Source: Bacteroidales bacterium
GTDB taxonomy: Bacteria; Bacteroidota; Bacteroidia; Bacteroidales; Muribaculaceae
Direction of reading: 5' to 3'
Assembly: GCA_014800795.1 (NCBI GenBank)
Contig: JAAVFL010000031.1
Location: 1 to 46,062 of the forward strand
DNA: 46,062 bases
Every line of letters begins with the position of its first letter. The stretch's first letter is position 1. The notes under the pieces were generated by a model. The model did no database searches, was not told the origin of the DNA, and saw only the letters and a list, made by a program, of their open reading frames with translations. Positions 9,497 to 19,242 of the stretch are shown here, piece after piece. A program made the translations under genes and the position numbers.

Positions 9497-12364
9497 ATGA
9501 TGAAACGAACATTTGCAAGTATTCTCGCCGCAGTGGCACTTCTGGCGCCCGCAACCGGATGGAGCGCAAAGACAGTACCCTACGCATCTGATCTCGGCAT
9601 CAACTATGCACTTGACCAAGACTGGGAGCAGACATATCGCAGTGAGAAATACTGGGAATATGACCGGAACAGCAACTTCTCCACCCCCGGAACCGCCGGA
9701 GGTATGATGCATACCTACGAACCCATCGGCGTCACCGCCGACGCAATTCTTATGTCACCGGCAATCACAGTCACTGCCGGGACAACATACACTGTAGGTT
9801 TCTGGGCCAGCACTGCCAACGCTTCCTCAGGTGAGGTGGAGGCTTTCAAACTCTTCAAAGGCACAGAGCGCACCATAGACGCGCTCAAGGCCACCGAGCC
9901 ACTTATTAATGTCGACAACTACCTGAACAACATCGACTTCGAAAAATTCTCGGCAAAATTTACCGCCGAGACATCAGAAGACCTTTATTTCGGCATCTAC
10001 TGCTGTAGCGAGCCTTATCAGGGCACTCTCAACGTCACCGGATTTTTCATTTATGAAGGTGAGGGTGACGATATGCCCGAGGAGCCCGACGTTGAGGTTG
10101 AAATCCCCTATACCGCAGATTTCTCCACCGCCGACGGCTTCAAAGAGTGGAGTTCGCTCGCCGGTCCCGAGGCCGAGACTACAGCAAAGTGGAGTTACAA
10201 TGCATGGGCAGGCTACCCCGAATTTGACCGCTCGGAGGGACTGAAGGAGGACAATTACTTCATATCCCCCGCCCTTAATTTCCCACAGGCCGGTCCCTAT
10301 ATCATCGACTTCGAATACACTGCCTACGGGTCCTTTGATCTCGTACTCGGCACCGACAGTAAAGATCCCGCCTCTTTCAACAAGGTACTCTTCTCAGTCG
10401 ATGATGTCACAGACTTCGATGTCACCGCTCATACGGATCTCACCATCGACGAGCCGGGGAAATATTTCGTAGCTCTGCATGTGCGCGCTGAGGCAGGTTC
10501 ATATATGGGCTACCGCCTCCACTCGTTCAAGGTGAAAAGTAACCTCCCCGTGCCCTCGCTCGTCACTGACCTCAAGGCTGTCAGCGCCCCCAATGACGCG
10601 CTCAGCGTTGAACTCTCATGGACCAACCCGGCACTGTCACACATCGGTACCCCTCTTGACATGATTACCCAAATCGAGGTGATGCGCAACGGCTCGCTTA
10701 TCGTAACCCTGGCCGATAACCTCACCCCCGGGGCTGCCGCATCATATACCGACACTCCTGACGAAGCCGGCAACTACACATATTCACTGATTGTCTACGG
10801 CACAAACGGCTCCTATGACGGAGAACCGGCCCAGGCCAATGCCGGATATGTGGGTCGTCCAACCGCTGAATTCCCTTACTCGGTAAACACCAGCTACGCC
10901 TCCGATGACACACTGATGATGTTCACAACTCTTGATGCCGACAACGACGGGACAGACTGGGTTCCCAAAACCGAATGGTACAGCACATACTTCACCTCCG
11001 CGAACAATACCGCTGAAGACGCTGCTGACACAGCCGACAACTATCTGGCATCGCCATATATCCACCTCGTACCCGGTTACTACCTCTTCACCAGCAGCAT
11101 ATCTTCCCGCTGCAACACCTTCGAAGTAGGTATAGCCACCGACCGTCACCATCTTGCGGAGACTTTCGTAAAATATGGTGGCATCAGCGATCAGCAGGAC
11201 TATGGCTTCAACGACTACTCCGTTGTCGTACCGATTGACGAGGAGGGAGACTACTGCCTTGTATGGCATCACGTCGGAATATCGACCCACTACGCATACC
11301 CCTCCATCAGCCTGCAGTCGGCTACCCTCGACACTCAGGCTCTGCTCCCCGATATAGCCGCCGATCTGGCCGCTTCCGCACAGACAGGACAGCTTGAAGT
11401 GACCCTGACCTGGACCAACCCGGCACTCGACAACGCCGCCCGTCCGCTCACCGCCATCAGTAAGGCCGAAGTTCTCCGCGACGGTACGGTAATCGCTACC
11501 ATTGCCGAGGATCTTACCCCCGGCGAAGAGACCTCTTATACCGACACAGTCGAAGACTCCGGCGAATATACCTACTCCGTAGTCATATACAATGAGAATG
11601 GCTGCGCTGATACTGAGGCACCCGCCGTCACCCTCTTCGTAGGCACAGGCCGCGAGATTCCATACACCGCTGACTTCAACGAGTGGATCATCGTAGACAA
11701 GGGTTCATATCAGGCATGGGCAGTCGGAGCCGACGGATCGGCATACTTTACCCGAGGCTACTTCGACGACGTAGAGTATAATGACGGCATCTACTCACCC
11801 TATATCCTCCTTGAGGAAGGGAAGCGCTACATCGCCACCTTCACCACCTACGGCACCGACGATGGCCAGGAGGGCACATTCACTCTGCAGGCTGGCCTGT
11901 CACGCGACGGTGCCACAGACCTCCGCGAGTTCTCACACACAGGTAAGGCTCAGAATACCCACACTATCAAACTGCAGCCTCTGTCAGAAGCTATCCAGAC
12001 CGATGATGATGACGACGATGACGAAGGTATAATCATCCCCGCAGGTAACGTTGTGGTAGGTTTCCACATTTTCGAAAATGCCGACGTCTATATCCGCGAC
12101 TTCAAGATCGAACAGGATTTCAGCTACACCTCCATCACTGCCGCAGCTGCCTCCGCCGCCGCAATGACCCTCAACAATGGTATCATCACCTTCGCCGAGG
12201 GTATGACAGACGTGGCAGTGGCAGATATCACCGGCCGTGTGCTCTTCACATCAGCATCAGCTCCGGCATCGCTTGACTTACACAACTTTGCCTCCAACAG
12301 CATTCTGTTTGTAAAGGCCACAACAGCCGACGGCACTCCCGCCACCCTCAAGGTGCGCCTCTGA
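9497..12364 (+). CDS. Large secreted multidomain protein with jelly-roll and fibronectin III-like modules
   Basis: A 955-aa product with a signal peptide (MMKRTFASILAAVALLAPAT). It alternates beta-sandwich segments with sequences such as ILMSPAITVTAGTTYTVGFW, as in choice-of-anchor carbohydrate-binding-like folds, with two fibronectin III-like units. The units lie at about residues 355-448 and 615-712 and share the pattern VxLSWTNPAL...LTPG...SYTDT...GxYTYSV. A run of seven aspartates sits near residue 838. The end (VADITGRVLFTS...LFVKATTADGTPATLKVRL) is a sorting-like tail. It starts 33 nt after the LRR gene with no terminator between, so the two are probably co-transcribed. No catalytic motif was recognised; surface binding is an inference. 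Confidence 0.82.
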   Translation: MMKRTFASILAAVALLAPATGWSAKTVPYASDLGINYALDQDWEQTYRSEKYWEYDRNSNFSTPGTAGGMMHTYEPIGVTADAILMSPAITVTAGTTYTVGFWASTANASSGEVEAFKLFKGTERTIDALKATEPLINVDNYLNNIDFEKFSAKFTAETSEDLYFGIYCCSEPYQGTLNVTGFFIYEGEGDDMPEEPDVEVEIPYTADFSTADGFKEWSSLAGPEAETTAKWSYNAWAGYPEFDRSEGLKEDNYFISPALNFPQAGPYIIDFEYTAYGSFDLVLGTDSKDPASFNKVLFSVDDVTDFDVTAHTDLTIDEPGKYFVALHVRAEAGSYMGYRLHSFKVKSNLPVPSLVTDLKAVSAPNDALSVELSWTNPALSHIGTPLDMITQIEVMRNGSLIVTLADNLTPGAAASYTDTPDEAGNYTYSLIVYGTNGSYDGEPAQANAGYVGRPTAEFPYSVNTSYASDDTLMMFTTLDADNDGTDWVPKTEWYSTYFTSANNTAEDAADTADNYLASPYIHLVPGYYLFTSSISSRCNTFEVGIATDRHHLAETFVKYGGISDQQDYGFNDYSVVVPIDEEGDYCLVWHHVGISTHYAYPSISLQSATLDTQALLPDIAADLAASAQTGQLEVTLTWTNPALDNAARPLTAISKAEVLRDGTVIATIAEDLTPGEETSYTDTVEDSGEYTYSVVIYNENGCADTEAPAVTLFVGTGREIPYTADFNEWIIVDKGSYQAWAVGADGSAYFTRGYFDDVEYNDGIYSPYILLEEGKRYIATFTTYGTDDGQEGTFTLQAGLSRDGATDLREFSHTGKAQNTHTIKLQPLSEAIQTDDDDDDDEGIIIPAGNVVVGFHIFENADVYIRDFKIEQDFSYTSITAAAASAAAMTLNNGIITFAEGMTDVAVADITGRVLFTSASAPASLDLHNFASNSILFVKATTADGTPATLKVRL

Positions 12365-12411
12365 CTCCGGATGTCTGTATAGCCCCGGAAATACTGTCAT
12401 ACAGGACTTGT

Positions 12412-12458
12412 AAAAATATCGGATCCTACCCTGAATTGCGGTCGGGTCCGATATTTTT
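12412..12458 (+). terminator. Intrinsic terminator after the secreted-protein pair
   Basis: AAAAATATCGGA (12412-12423) pairs with TCCGATATTTTT (12447-12458). Additional G/C pairing (CC with GG) lies inside the stem. The A-tract and T-tract form the base of the stem, a layout also seen for the rnr terminator. Confidence 0.8.
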
Positions 12459-12738
12459 CATACCGGAAATTTGCCGTGTACCGATAATTTTTCACTCACA
12501 TTTCCATTGCAATATGCTTTCTTGACTTTTCATGCGTAAATGAGCGTAAACAAAGACTGCGGCGATGGCATCCATTTGCCGGGTGCGAAGTTGTTTTTTT
12601 CAGATGCTGTGTACGCACCGCACTCCTCTGCAACCGCCTCCGCGCGTACTTATTTAGCCACATCATTTCTTGCAAATCAGCAGATTTTTGCGTAATTTTG
12701 TAGAGTAATAAAGATTCGCAAAATTTGTTGACACGCAT
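12459..12738. other. Gap before gyrB
   Basis: Apart from the gyrB promoter at 12669-12700, nothing convincing was seen in these 280 nt. Short open frames on the minus strand have poor residue composition and no promoter. Confidence 0.4.
12669..12700 (+). promoter_or_regulatory. Promoter of gyrB
   Basis: CTTG (12669-12672, one mismatch to TTTG) is followed after 20 nt by TAATTTTG (12693-12700), an exact -7 match. The predicted leader is about 30 nt before the ATG at 12739. Confidence 0.7.
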
Positions 12739-14721
12739 ATGTCAGAAGAATTATTTGAAATAGACTCAACTGAAATCACCGGGTCCGCTCCAAAAGACAG
12801 CGGACGCGAATACGGAGCTGACAGCATCCAGGTGCTTGAAGGTCTTGAAGCGGTAAGAAAACGCCCGGCCATGTACATAGGCGACATCAGCGCCAAAGGT
12901 CTCCACCATCTTGTCTACGAGGTTGTAGACAACTCTATTGACGAAGCTCTCGCAGGTTTCTGTACCCACATCGACGTTACTATCAATGAAGATAACTCGA
13001 TAACCGTTGTCGACAACGGCCGAGGCATCCCTGTCGGAATGCACGAGAAGGAACACAAGAGCGCCCTTGAGGTGGTGCTGACCGTTCTCCACGCCGGCGG
13101 AAAATTCGACAAAGGTTCCTACAAGGTATCCGGCGGTCTGCACGGAGTAGGTGTAAGTTGCGTAAACGCCCTTTCAACTTACCTCCGCGCCGAAGTGCGC
13201 CGCGAAGGCAAAGTATTCATGCAGGAATACAGCAAAGGCAAACCGACCTGTGGCCTCACCGTGATCGGAGAGAGCGACTCAACCGGAACTTCGGTAACAT
13301 TCCTTCCTGATTCCTCGATATTCACAGCCACAGTCTACGACTACGATACTCTTGCCAACCGTCTGCGCGATCTGGCATTCCTTAACGCAGGAATCACGCT
13401 CTCGCTCACCGACAAGCGCGATCGCGACGAAAACGGGAATCCCCGCAAGGAGGTTTTCTACTCCGCCAACGGCCTGAGCGAATTCGTGCAGTACATCGAC
13501 TCCAGCAAGGAATCGCTCATCAACGACGTGATTCACCTCGACACGGAGCGTCAGGGAATCCCCGTAGAAGTGGCACTGACATACAACAACACCTTCAACG
13601 AAAACATCTACTCCTTCGTCAACAACATCAACACCATCGAAGGAGGCACCCACCTTACCGGCTTCCGGCGCGGCCTCACCTCCACTCTAAAGAAATACGC
13701 CGAAGACAACAAACTGCTTGAGAAATGCAAGGTTGAGATTTCAAGCGATGACTTCCGTGAAGGTCTCACAGCCGTTATCTCCGTAAAGGTAATGGAACCT
13801 CAGTTCGAAGGTCAGACCAAAACAAAACTCGGAAACAACGAGGTTATCGGCGCCGTGCAGACAGCAGTTTCAGAAGCCCTCCGCAACTATCTCGAAGAGC
13901 ACCCCAAAGAGGGTAAGACAATTGTAGAGAAGGTTGTACTTGCCGCTCAGGCCCGTAAAGCCGCTTACGACGCCCGCACCAAAGTTCAGCGCAAATCGCC
14001 GCTCGCCAGCGGTGGCCTCCCCGGCAAACTCGCCGACTGCTCGAGCAAGGATCCTGCGGAATGTGAAATCTTCCTCGTCGAGGGAGACTCCGCGGGTGGA
14101 ACGGCTAAAAGCGGACGCGACCGTCGCACCCAGGCCATTCTCCCCCTCCGAGGCAAAGTACTCAATGTGGAGAAAGCCATGGAACACAAAGTATTCGACT
14201 CCGAGCAGATCACGAATATCTTCCGTGCCCTGCGTGTCACCATCGGAACCGAGAACGACTCCAAAGAGGCCAACCTCAGCCGTCTGGCCTACCACAAGGT
14301 AATCATCATGACCGATGCCGATGTCGACGGAGCCCATATCGCCACTCTGCTCATGACACTCTTCTTCCGCCGCATGCGCCCCATCATCGAGCAGGGTTAT
14401 CTGTATCTCGCCACTCCCCCGCTCTACAAAGCCTCGAAAGGCAAAGTAGAGGAATACTGCTGGAATGAAGCCCAGTTGCAGGCATTCATCGCCCAGCATG
14501 GCGAGAAGGTGAAGGTTCAGCGCTACAAAGGTCTCGGCGAGATGAGCGACAAAGAGCTGCGCGATACCACCATGGCACCGGACAAGCGCCTCCTGAAGCA
14601 AGTGCAGATCAACGACGCCGCTGAAGCCGACCGTATCTTCTCCATGCTGATGGGCGAGGAAGTAGGACCGCGTCGCGACTTCATTGAGGCAAATGCGAAA
14701 TACGCAGTTATCGACGCCTGA
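12739..14721 (+). CDS. gyrB: DNA gyrase subunit B
   Basis: The 660-aa product is the ATPase subunit of gyrase, which introduces negative supercoils together with GyrA. The N-terminal GHKL ATPase region has the EVVDNSIDEALAGFC box and DNGRGIP. Next is the transducer domain. The TOPRIM domain follows with EGDSAGG from about residue 449 and the metal-binding DADVDGAHI. QRYKGLGEMSD near the C-terminus is also a type IIA topoisomerase hallmark. The length and the presence of the expected GyrB rather than ParE features favour gyrB. ParE is the main alternative, but it is usually somewhat different in Bacteroidota. It stands alone, with its own promoter and terminator. Confidence 0.92.
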   Translation: MSEELFEIDSTEITGSAPKDSGREYGADSIQVLEGLEAVRKRPAMYIGDISAKGLHHLVYEVVDNSIDEALAGFCTHIDVTINEDNSITVVDNGRGIPVGMHEKEHKSALEVVLTVLHAGGKFDKGSYKVSGGLHGVGVSCVNALSTYLRAEVRREGKVFMQEYSKGKPTCGLTVIGESDSTGTSVTFLPDSSIFTATVYDYDTLANRLRDLAFLNAGITLSLTDKRDRDENGNPRKEVFYSANGLSEFVQYIDSSKESLINDVIHLDTERQGIPVEVALTYNNTFNENIYSFVNNINTIEGGTHLTGFRRGLTSTLKKYAEDNKLLEKCKVEISSDDFREGLTAVISVKVMEPQFEGQTKTKLGNNEVIGAVQTAVSEALRNYLEEHPKEGKTIVEKVVLAAQARKAAYDARTKVQRKSPLASGGLPGKLADCSSKDPAECEIFLVEGDSAGGTAKSGRDRRTQAILPLRGKVLNVEKAMEHKVFDSEQITNIFRALRVTIGTENDSKEANLSRLAYHKVIIMTDADVDGAHIATLLMTLFFRRMRPIIEQGYLYLATPPLYKASKGKVEEYCWNEAQLQAFIAQHGEKVKVQRYKGLGEMSDKELRDTTMAPDKRLLKQVQINDAAEADRIFSMLMGEEVGPRRDFIEANAKYAVIDA

Positions 14722-14738
14722 TCAACCACACACATACG

Positions 14739-14790
14739 CGGGTGCCGCACAACCGGAAATCCTATATCCGGAAGCGGCACCCGTTTCTAT
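14739..14790 (+). terminator. Intrinsic terminator of gyrB
   Basis: CGGGTGCCGC (14739-14748) pairs perfectly with GCGGCACCCG (14774-14783), with inner complementary CCGGA segments. A short T-rich run follows. It begins 18 nt after the gyrB stop. Confidence 0.75.
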
Positions 14791-15003
14791 TCAGACACAT
14801 CACAGTTCGCGAACAACCGTCATGCCGATATCCGCCTCAGAGGTGTGAGCATCCGATTGCGAAGAATAATTAGGGATAAATCATCCTGCAAAATTAACAT
14901 TCATTGAGGGATGTTTGTTATAACTGCATAGAACAATCAAATACCTGGTATCCATGCCCGCATTGGCTGCGATCACCGATATCTCCATTCCATTTAGCAC
15001 AAT

Positions 15004-17361
15004 ATGCAGAAAAAAAACAATAAACAACAGGCCGCTGAGCTTAGAACTCTGGTGGAAGATTTCATTGCCCGCCAGAAGAACAACGCATTCAACTATAAAC
15101 AGGTTTCACATGCCATAGGAGCAACCGCCGGCCCAGCACAGAAAACCGTCGCTCTCATTCTCGCCGAGAAAGCGTTCGACGGCGACCTCATAGAGGTTGA
15201 ACCGGGTAAATACAAGACACCGCAGCGAACCAACATCGCTACGGGCACATTCGTCCGCCGTTCCAACGGTAAAAACTCCGTCATTACCGACGAAGACGAC
15301 GAGGTAATATTCGTGGCTGAACGCAACTCCATGCATGCCCTCAACGGCGACAGAGTACGCATCAATATCGCAGCACGGCGCAAAGGCCTCGAGCCCGAAG
15401 CACAAGTCATAGAAATAATCGAACAGAAAGATCAGACTTTTATCGGCACACTCGAAGTCGACAGGAACATGGCTTTTCTGAAAACCGACTCGAAATTCCT
15501 CGCATGCGATATCTTCATACCAAAGAACAAACTCAAAGGGGGTACAACCGGCGACAAAGCCATCGTTCGCATTACCGACTGGCCCGAGGATTCCAAAAAT
15601 CCACGTGGCGCAGTTATAGACATACTTGGCAAAACCGGTGAGAACAATGCGGAAATACATGCGATCCTTGCCGAATACGGTCTCCCCTACCGCTATCCCG
15701 AAGCTGTAGAGAAAGCCGCCGATAAGATCGAAGCCGGAATCACCGACGAAGAGATTGCACGCCGCGAGGATTTCAGAAAAGAAACGACTTTTACCATTGA
15801 CCCCATGGATGCCAAGGATTTCGATGACGCGCTATCCATCTCACGCCTTCCCAACGGTCACTGGCGCGTAGGGGTCCATATCGCCGATGTCACCCACTAT
15901 GTCACTCCCAACTCAGTTATCGACCGTGAGGCTCAGAGCCGTGCCACATCGGTCTATCTTGTCGATCGCGTCGTTCCGATGTTGCCCGAACATCTATGCA
16001 ACGGCATATGCTCGCTTCGCCCGAATGAAGAGAAACTCGCATTTTCATGTATATTCGAACTCGATGACAACGCCAACATCCTCGATTCCTATATCACACG
16101 CACTGTAATAAAGAGCGACCGCCGCTTCACGTATGAGGAAGCGCAGGAGGTGATAGAATCGGGAAAAGGAGACTTCGCGGAAGAGCTTCTCACGCTCGAC
16201 CGGCTCGCCAAAACACTCCGTGCGAAGCGATTCGAAAACGGATCGGTTGATTTCGACCGTGAGGAGGTGAAATTCGACATTGATGAAAGCGGTCACCCAA
16301 CCGGAGTATATTTCAAAGTCTCAAGAGATGCCAACAAACTCATCGAAGAGTTTATGCTCCTTGCCAACCGTACGGTTGCGGCAACCATCGGTAAACCAGA
16401 GAAACGCCGTAAAGGTAAAGCATTCGTATATCGCGTCCACGACCAGCCCGACGCTACAAAACTCGCAGAACTGGCAACCATATGCCGCGCCTTCGGTTAT
16501 AAGATCAAGACAGAAGGAAGCCCCAAAGAAATAAACCGTTCCATAAACCGCATGCTGGCCGATGTGAAAGGGAAAGGTGAGGAGAACTATCTGTCGATGC
16601 TCGCTATCCGCGCCATGGCCAAAGCCATCTATACCACCGAGAATATCGGACACTACGGTCTCGGATTCGACTACTATACTCACTTCACGTCGCCCATACG
16701 CCGCTATCCCGACATGATGGTCCACCGCCTGCTCGAACGATATCTCGCAGGCGGACGCAGCGTGAATCTTGAAAAACTCGATGAGCAGTGCAACCACTCG
16801 TCAGCCATGGAACAGCTCGCTACGAATGCCGAACGCTCATCCATCAAATATAAACAGGTGGAATATATGCGCGACCATCTTGGCGAGGAATACGAAGGTA
16901 TGATCACCGGTGTCACCGAATGGGGACTATATGTTGAAATCGACTCCAACAAGTGTGAGGGTCTTGTACCGATGCGCGACCTCGCCGACGACTATTACGA
17001 TTTCGACGAGAAAAATTACTGCCTGCGCGGACGCCGCCGCGGCAACGTATACCGCCTCGGAGATAAGGTCCGCATCCGGGTTGCCAATGCCAATCTTGAG
17101 AAAAAGCAACTCGACTTCATCATCGTTGATCCGCGCACAGCCGGGGATCCCACCCCCGGCGAAAAACGCCACCAGACAGACGACATGGGAAATGTGGTAT
17201 CCGTGCGCGAAGCACTCTCAAACAATAAAAACAGCAACCACCGCCAGACACGCCACGAAAAAGCGAAGGCTGCTGCAAAAGCCTCAAGACGTGGTGCTAA
17301 AAACGGCCCCAAATCATCTGGACGCACAACCACCAAACGCGACCGACGTTCACGCCGCTGA
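15004..17361 (+). CDS. rnr: Ribonuclease R
   Basis: A 785-aa RNB-family 3'-5' exoribonuclease that degrades structured RNA in the cytoplasm. After N-terminal winged-helix and cold-shock-like regions comes the RNB catalytic domain. It has IDPMDAKDFDDALSI from about residue 265, where D266, D272, D274 and D275 correspond to the metal-binding aspartates. The HYTHFTSPIRRYPD motif follows near residue 560. An S1 RNA-binding domain follows at about 625-710 (EYEGMITGVTEWGLYVEID). The last 50 residues are strongly basic, as in other RNase R tails. The ATG at 15004 gives the expected lysine-rich N-terminus. No TAnnTTTG box was seen in the 280-nt gap upstream. The gene converges with fprA. Confidence 0.95.
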   Translation: MQKKNNKQQAAELRTLVEDFIARQKNNAFNYKQVSHAIGATAGPAQKTVALILAEKAFDGDLIEVEPGKYKTPQRTNIATGTFVRRSNGKNSVITDEDDEVIFVAERNSMHALNGDRVRINIAARRKGLEPEAQVIEIIEQKDQTFIGTLEVDRNMAFLKTDSKFLACDIFIPKNKLKGGTTGDKAIVRITDWPEDSKNPRGAVIDILGKTGENNAEIHAILAEYGLPYRYPEAVEKAADKIEAGITDEEIARREDFRKETTFTIDPMDAKDFDDALSISRLPNGHWRVGVHIADVTHYVTPNSVIDREAQSRATSVYLVDRVVPMLPEHLCNGICSLRPNEEKLAFSCIFELDDNANILDSYITRTVIKSDRRFTYEEAQEVIESGKGDFAEELLTLDRLAKTLRAKRFENGSVDFDREEVKFDIDESGHPTGVYFKVSRDANKLIEEFMLLANRTVAATIGKPEKRRKGKAFVYRVHDQPDATKLAELATICRAFGYKIKTEGSPKEINRSINRMLADVKGKGEENYLSMLAIRAMAKAIYTTENIGHYGLGFDYYTHFTSPIRRYPDMMVHRLLERYLAGGRSVNLEKLDEQCNHSSAMEQLATNAERSSIKYKQVEYMRDHLGEEYEGMITGVTEWGLYVEIDSNKCEGLVPMRDLADDYYDFDEKNYCLRGRRRGNVYRLGDKVRIRVANANLEKKQLDFIIVDPRTAGDPTPGEKRHQTDDMGNVVSVREALSNNKNSNHRQTRHEKAKAAAKASRRGAKNGPKSSGRTTTKRDRRSRR

Positions 17362-17372
17362 TTATTATCAAT

Positions 17373-17422
17373 AAAAAAGAGTAGGCAGTGTCAATCGTTT
17401 TTGACACTGCCTACTCTTTTTT
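17373..17422. terminator. Bidirectional terminator between rnr and fprA
   Basis: Perfect 22-bp inverted repeat with arms 17373-17394 and 17401-17422 and a 6-nt loop. The outer ends are A6 and T6, so each strand presents a hairpin followed by a T-tract. It starts 11 nt after the rnr stop and ends 38 nt before the fprA stop. Confidence 0.93.
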
Positions 17423-17460
17423 ATATTACATGCCGGTCAATACCGGCAATCGCTTTAATA

Positions 17461-18651
17461 TCAGAGAGCTTCAGCCAAAGCCGTCGCCATCACGCGACAC
17501 TCGGCACGCTTATCGGCACCGGGAGCATGTTTGAGATTGACCGGCTCTCCAACCAGCGTCATAGATGTAGCCTCTACCGATGCGGTCATGGCCTTCAGAG
17601 CCTGCTGAGCCCATGTGTGTGATCCGATCAAGCCTACTACACGGTTCTTCATCCCACGGTTTTCAAGTGCCTCCATTACAGCACGTACGGGCGGAAACAA
17701 CGAATTGGAATATGTCGGAGAGGCAATGATAAGCCCTTTGTGTCGGAAAACATCGGCAAGAATATAACTCAGATCGCTTACGGCGGCATTGTGAATGGAA
17801 ATATTCTTAACTCCCGCCGATGCCAAAGCTGTGGCGGCCTCCTCGGCCAGAACCTCGGTATTACCATACATCGAGCCATATACGATAGTAACCCCGTTAT
17901 CCAGAGGTTCGTAACGGCTCAACTTGTCGTAAAGATCTACAACATCGCTCAATTGATCGTGCCATACCGGTCCATGGGTCGGACAGATTGTCTCTATCTC
18001 AAGTCCTGAAAGTTTTTTCAGCGCCATCTGTACAGGTTGCCCGTATTTTCCTACGATATTACTGTAATACCTCACCATTTCCGGGAAATAATGGGACGTA
18101 TCCATATCTTTGTCGACAACTGCGCCGCAGAGCGCGCCGAAACATCCGAAGGCATCACCAGAAAACAGCAGCCGGTCGGCAGCTATATACGTCATCATTG
18201 TCTCGGGCCAATGCACCATCGGAGTAAGATAAAAGTCCATACCTACTCCACCGCCAAGATCGATAGACTCCCCGTCTTTAATCTGGCGCAACCCATTCTC
18301 AATTCCGTAATACCCTTTTATCATAGCGAGAGTCTGGGCGTTGCCTACGATTTCCATCGCGGGGAAAGTCTTACGGAGAAGTTCCAGTGCGCCGGAATGA
18401 TCCGGCTCCATATGATTTATCACCAGATAGTCGGGATGACGGCCGCCGGTAATTTCAAGAATATGGTCGATATGACGGAACGCATGCCCGGCTTCAACGC
18501 CATCGATAACTGCTATTTTATCCTCACCGATAACCAGATAAGAATTATAACTCACCCCATATGGCATCGGCCACATAGCCTCGAACTTATGAATTGTTCG
18601 ATCATTCAGACCGATATAATGCACATGGTCGGATATACAAGAGACATTCAT
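17461..18651 (-). CDS. fprA: A-type flavoprotein (flavodiiron protein, FprA family)
   Basis: A 396-aa cytoplasmic protein with a metallo-beta-lactamase-like diiron domain followed by a flavodoxin domain. The diiron signature HMEPDHSG is at residues 80-87, and further ligands are expected in VHWPETMMTY and LFSGDAFG. The flavodoxin part starts near residue 252 with VIVYGSMYGNTE, which binds FMN phosphate. Family members reduce O2 to water, or NO to N2O, in anaerobes, using electrons from rubredoxin or an NADH-dependent reductase. It is therefore likely an oxygen- or NO-detoxifying enzyme. It stands alone, converges on rnr, and has a -7 box 36 nt upstream. Which gas is the substrate cannot be told from the sequence. 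Confidence 0.93.
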   Translation of the reverse strand: MNVSCISDHVHYIGLNDRTIHKFEAMWPMPYGVSYNSYLVIGEDKIAVIDGVEAGHAFRHIDHILEITGGRHPDYLVINHMEPDHSGALELLRKTFPAMEIVGNAQTLAMIKGYYGIENGLRQIKDGESIDLGGGVGMDFYLTPMVHWPETMMTYIAADRLLFSGDAFGCFGALCGAVVDKDMDTSHYFPEMVRYYSNIVGKYGQPVQMALKKLSGLEIETICPTHGPVWHDQLSDVVDLYDKLSRYEPLDNGVTIVYGSMYGNTEVLAEEAATALASAGVKNISIHNAAVSDLSYILADVFRHKGLIIASPTYSNSLFPPVRAVMEALENRGMKNRVVGLIGSHTWAQQALKAMTASVEATSMTLVGEPVNLKHAPGADKRAECRVMATALAEAL

Positions 18652-18686
18652 AATCGTTTACTTTTTCTTGTCACTGAAATTCGATA

Positions 18687-18694
18687 CAAAGTTA
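18687..18694 (-). promoter_or_regulatory. -7 promoter element of fprA
   Basis: On the minus strand, TAACTTTG (18694-18687) matches the consensus exactly and lies 36 nt from the fprA start codon. The -33 region overlaps the left end of repeat element A and has only a weak match. Confidence 0.55.
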
Positions 18695-18700
18695 CTTCAA

Positions 18701-18888
18701 ATAAGTAAGTCGTGAAAATTATTTTATATTATCCGTGAGCCGACTCTCTGCCGGATCTTGCTCATATCTTCAGTTCCGTAGCGAGTTACACTACTGAAGA
18801 TATGAGCAAAAGTCGGCAAAAGAATGCCGAGGATAATGTAAAGTCACGGATTACGGATTATACGAAATAATCCTCTTGACTTACTTAT
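18701..18888. repeat. Palindromic intergenic repeat element, copy A
   Basis: 188-bp element bounded by inverted ends: ATAAGTAAGTC on the left, and the same sequence reversed on the right (GACTTACTTAT, 18878-18888). Similarity between the arms continues inward for about 35-45 nt. In its centre, TTGCTCATATCTTCAGT (18758-18774) and ACTGAAGATATGAGCAA (18793-18809) form a perfect 17-bp stem. The inner part and the ends resemble copies B and C. It encodes no protein. It looks like a non-autonomous MITE-like or REP-like element; no transposase is present. Confidence 0.75.
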
Positions 18889-19242
18889 AACAATTCACAT
18901 CTGAATTTCGCTCACAAAAACGACCGGCATTTCTTTTGTGTACGGAGAAGATCCGCAAATTAAATACCTTCCTGCGAAAATAAAACAGTCAGTATCTATC
19001 CATCACTCTCCAAATATTACCCGATAACCTCTTACCATAATTATCGCGGAACATGTCTATGAAGAAAGAAATCGCTACAAATACCATATTCGATGCTACT
19101 CTGCACAAACAGATGATTGAAAAAGCAAATGCCTGCTTCAATGACAATCTCAGTGCGCTGATCCGGTGTGCCTCGGTAACTTGATGCTACACGATGAAAA
19201 ATACTTTTGCCCTCCCGGCATCAGGCGTTTCATAAATTTTTT
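18889..19242. other. Gap with a possible 43-codon reading frame
   Basis: Between repeat A and the tRNA-Arg-associated repeat only one frame stands out. It runs from ATG 19053 to TGA 19184 on the plus strand and encodes 43 aa starting MSMKKEIATNTIFDATLHKQ. It has no promoter box and no recognisable family. It could be a remnant of a larger gene. Nothing else was seen. Confidence 0.25.

Noticed and set aside
12496-12738. 80-codon minus-strand frame upstream of gyrB
   Set aside because: It overlaps the gyrB promoter, has an atypical residue composition and no promoter of its own.
13870-14601. 243-codon minus-strand frame inside gyrB
   Set aside because: Antisense shadow of the conserved TOPRIM region of gyrB.
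14889-14896. TAATTTTG on the minus strand upstream of rnr
   Set aside because: It points toward the gyrB terminator with no gene on that strand and no -33 box.
18037-18708. 223-codon plus-strand frame across fprA
   Set aside because: The opposite strand encodes a complete flavodiiron protein with its metal ligands; the plus frame has no recognisable domain.
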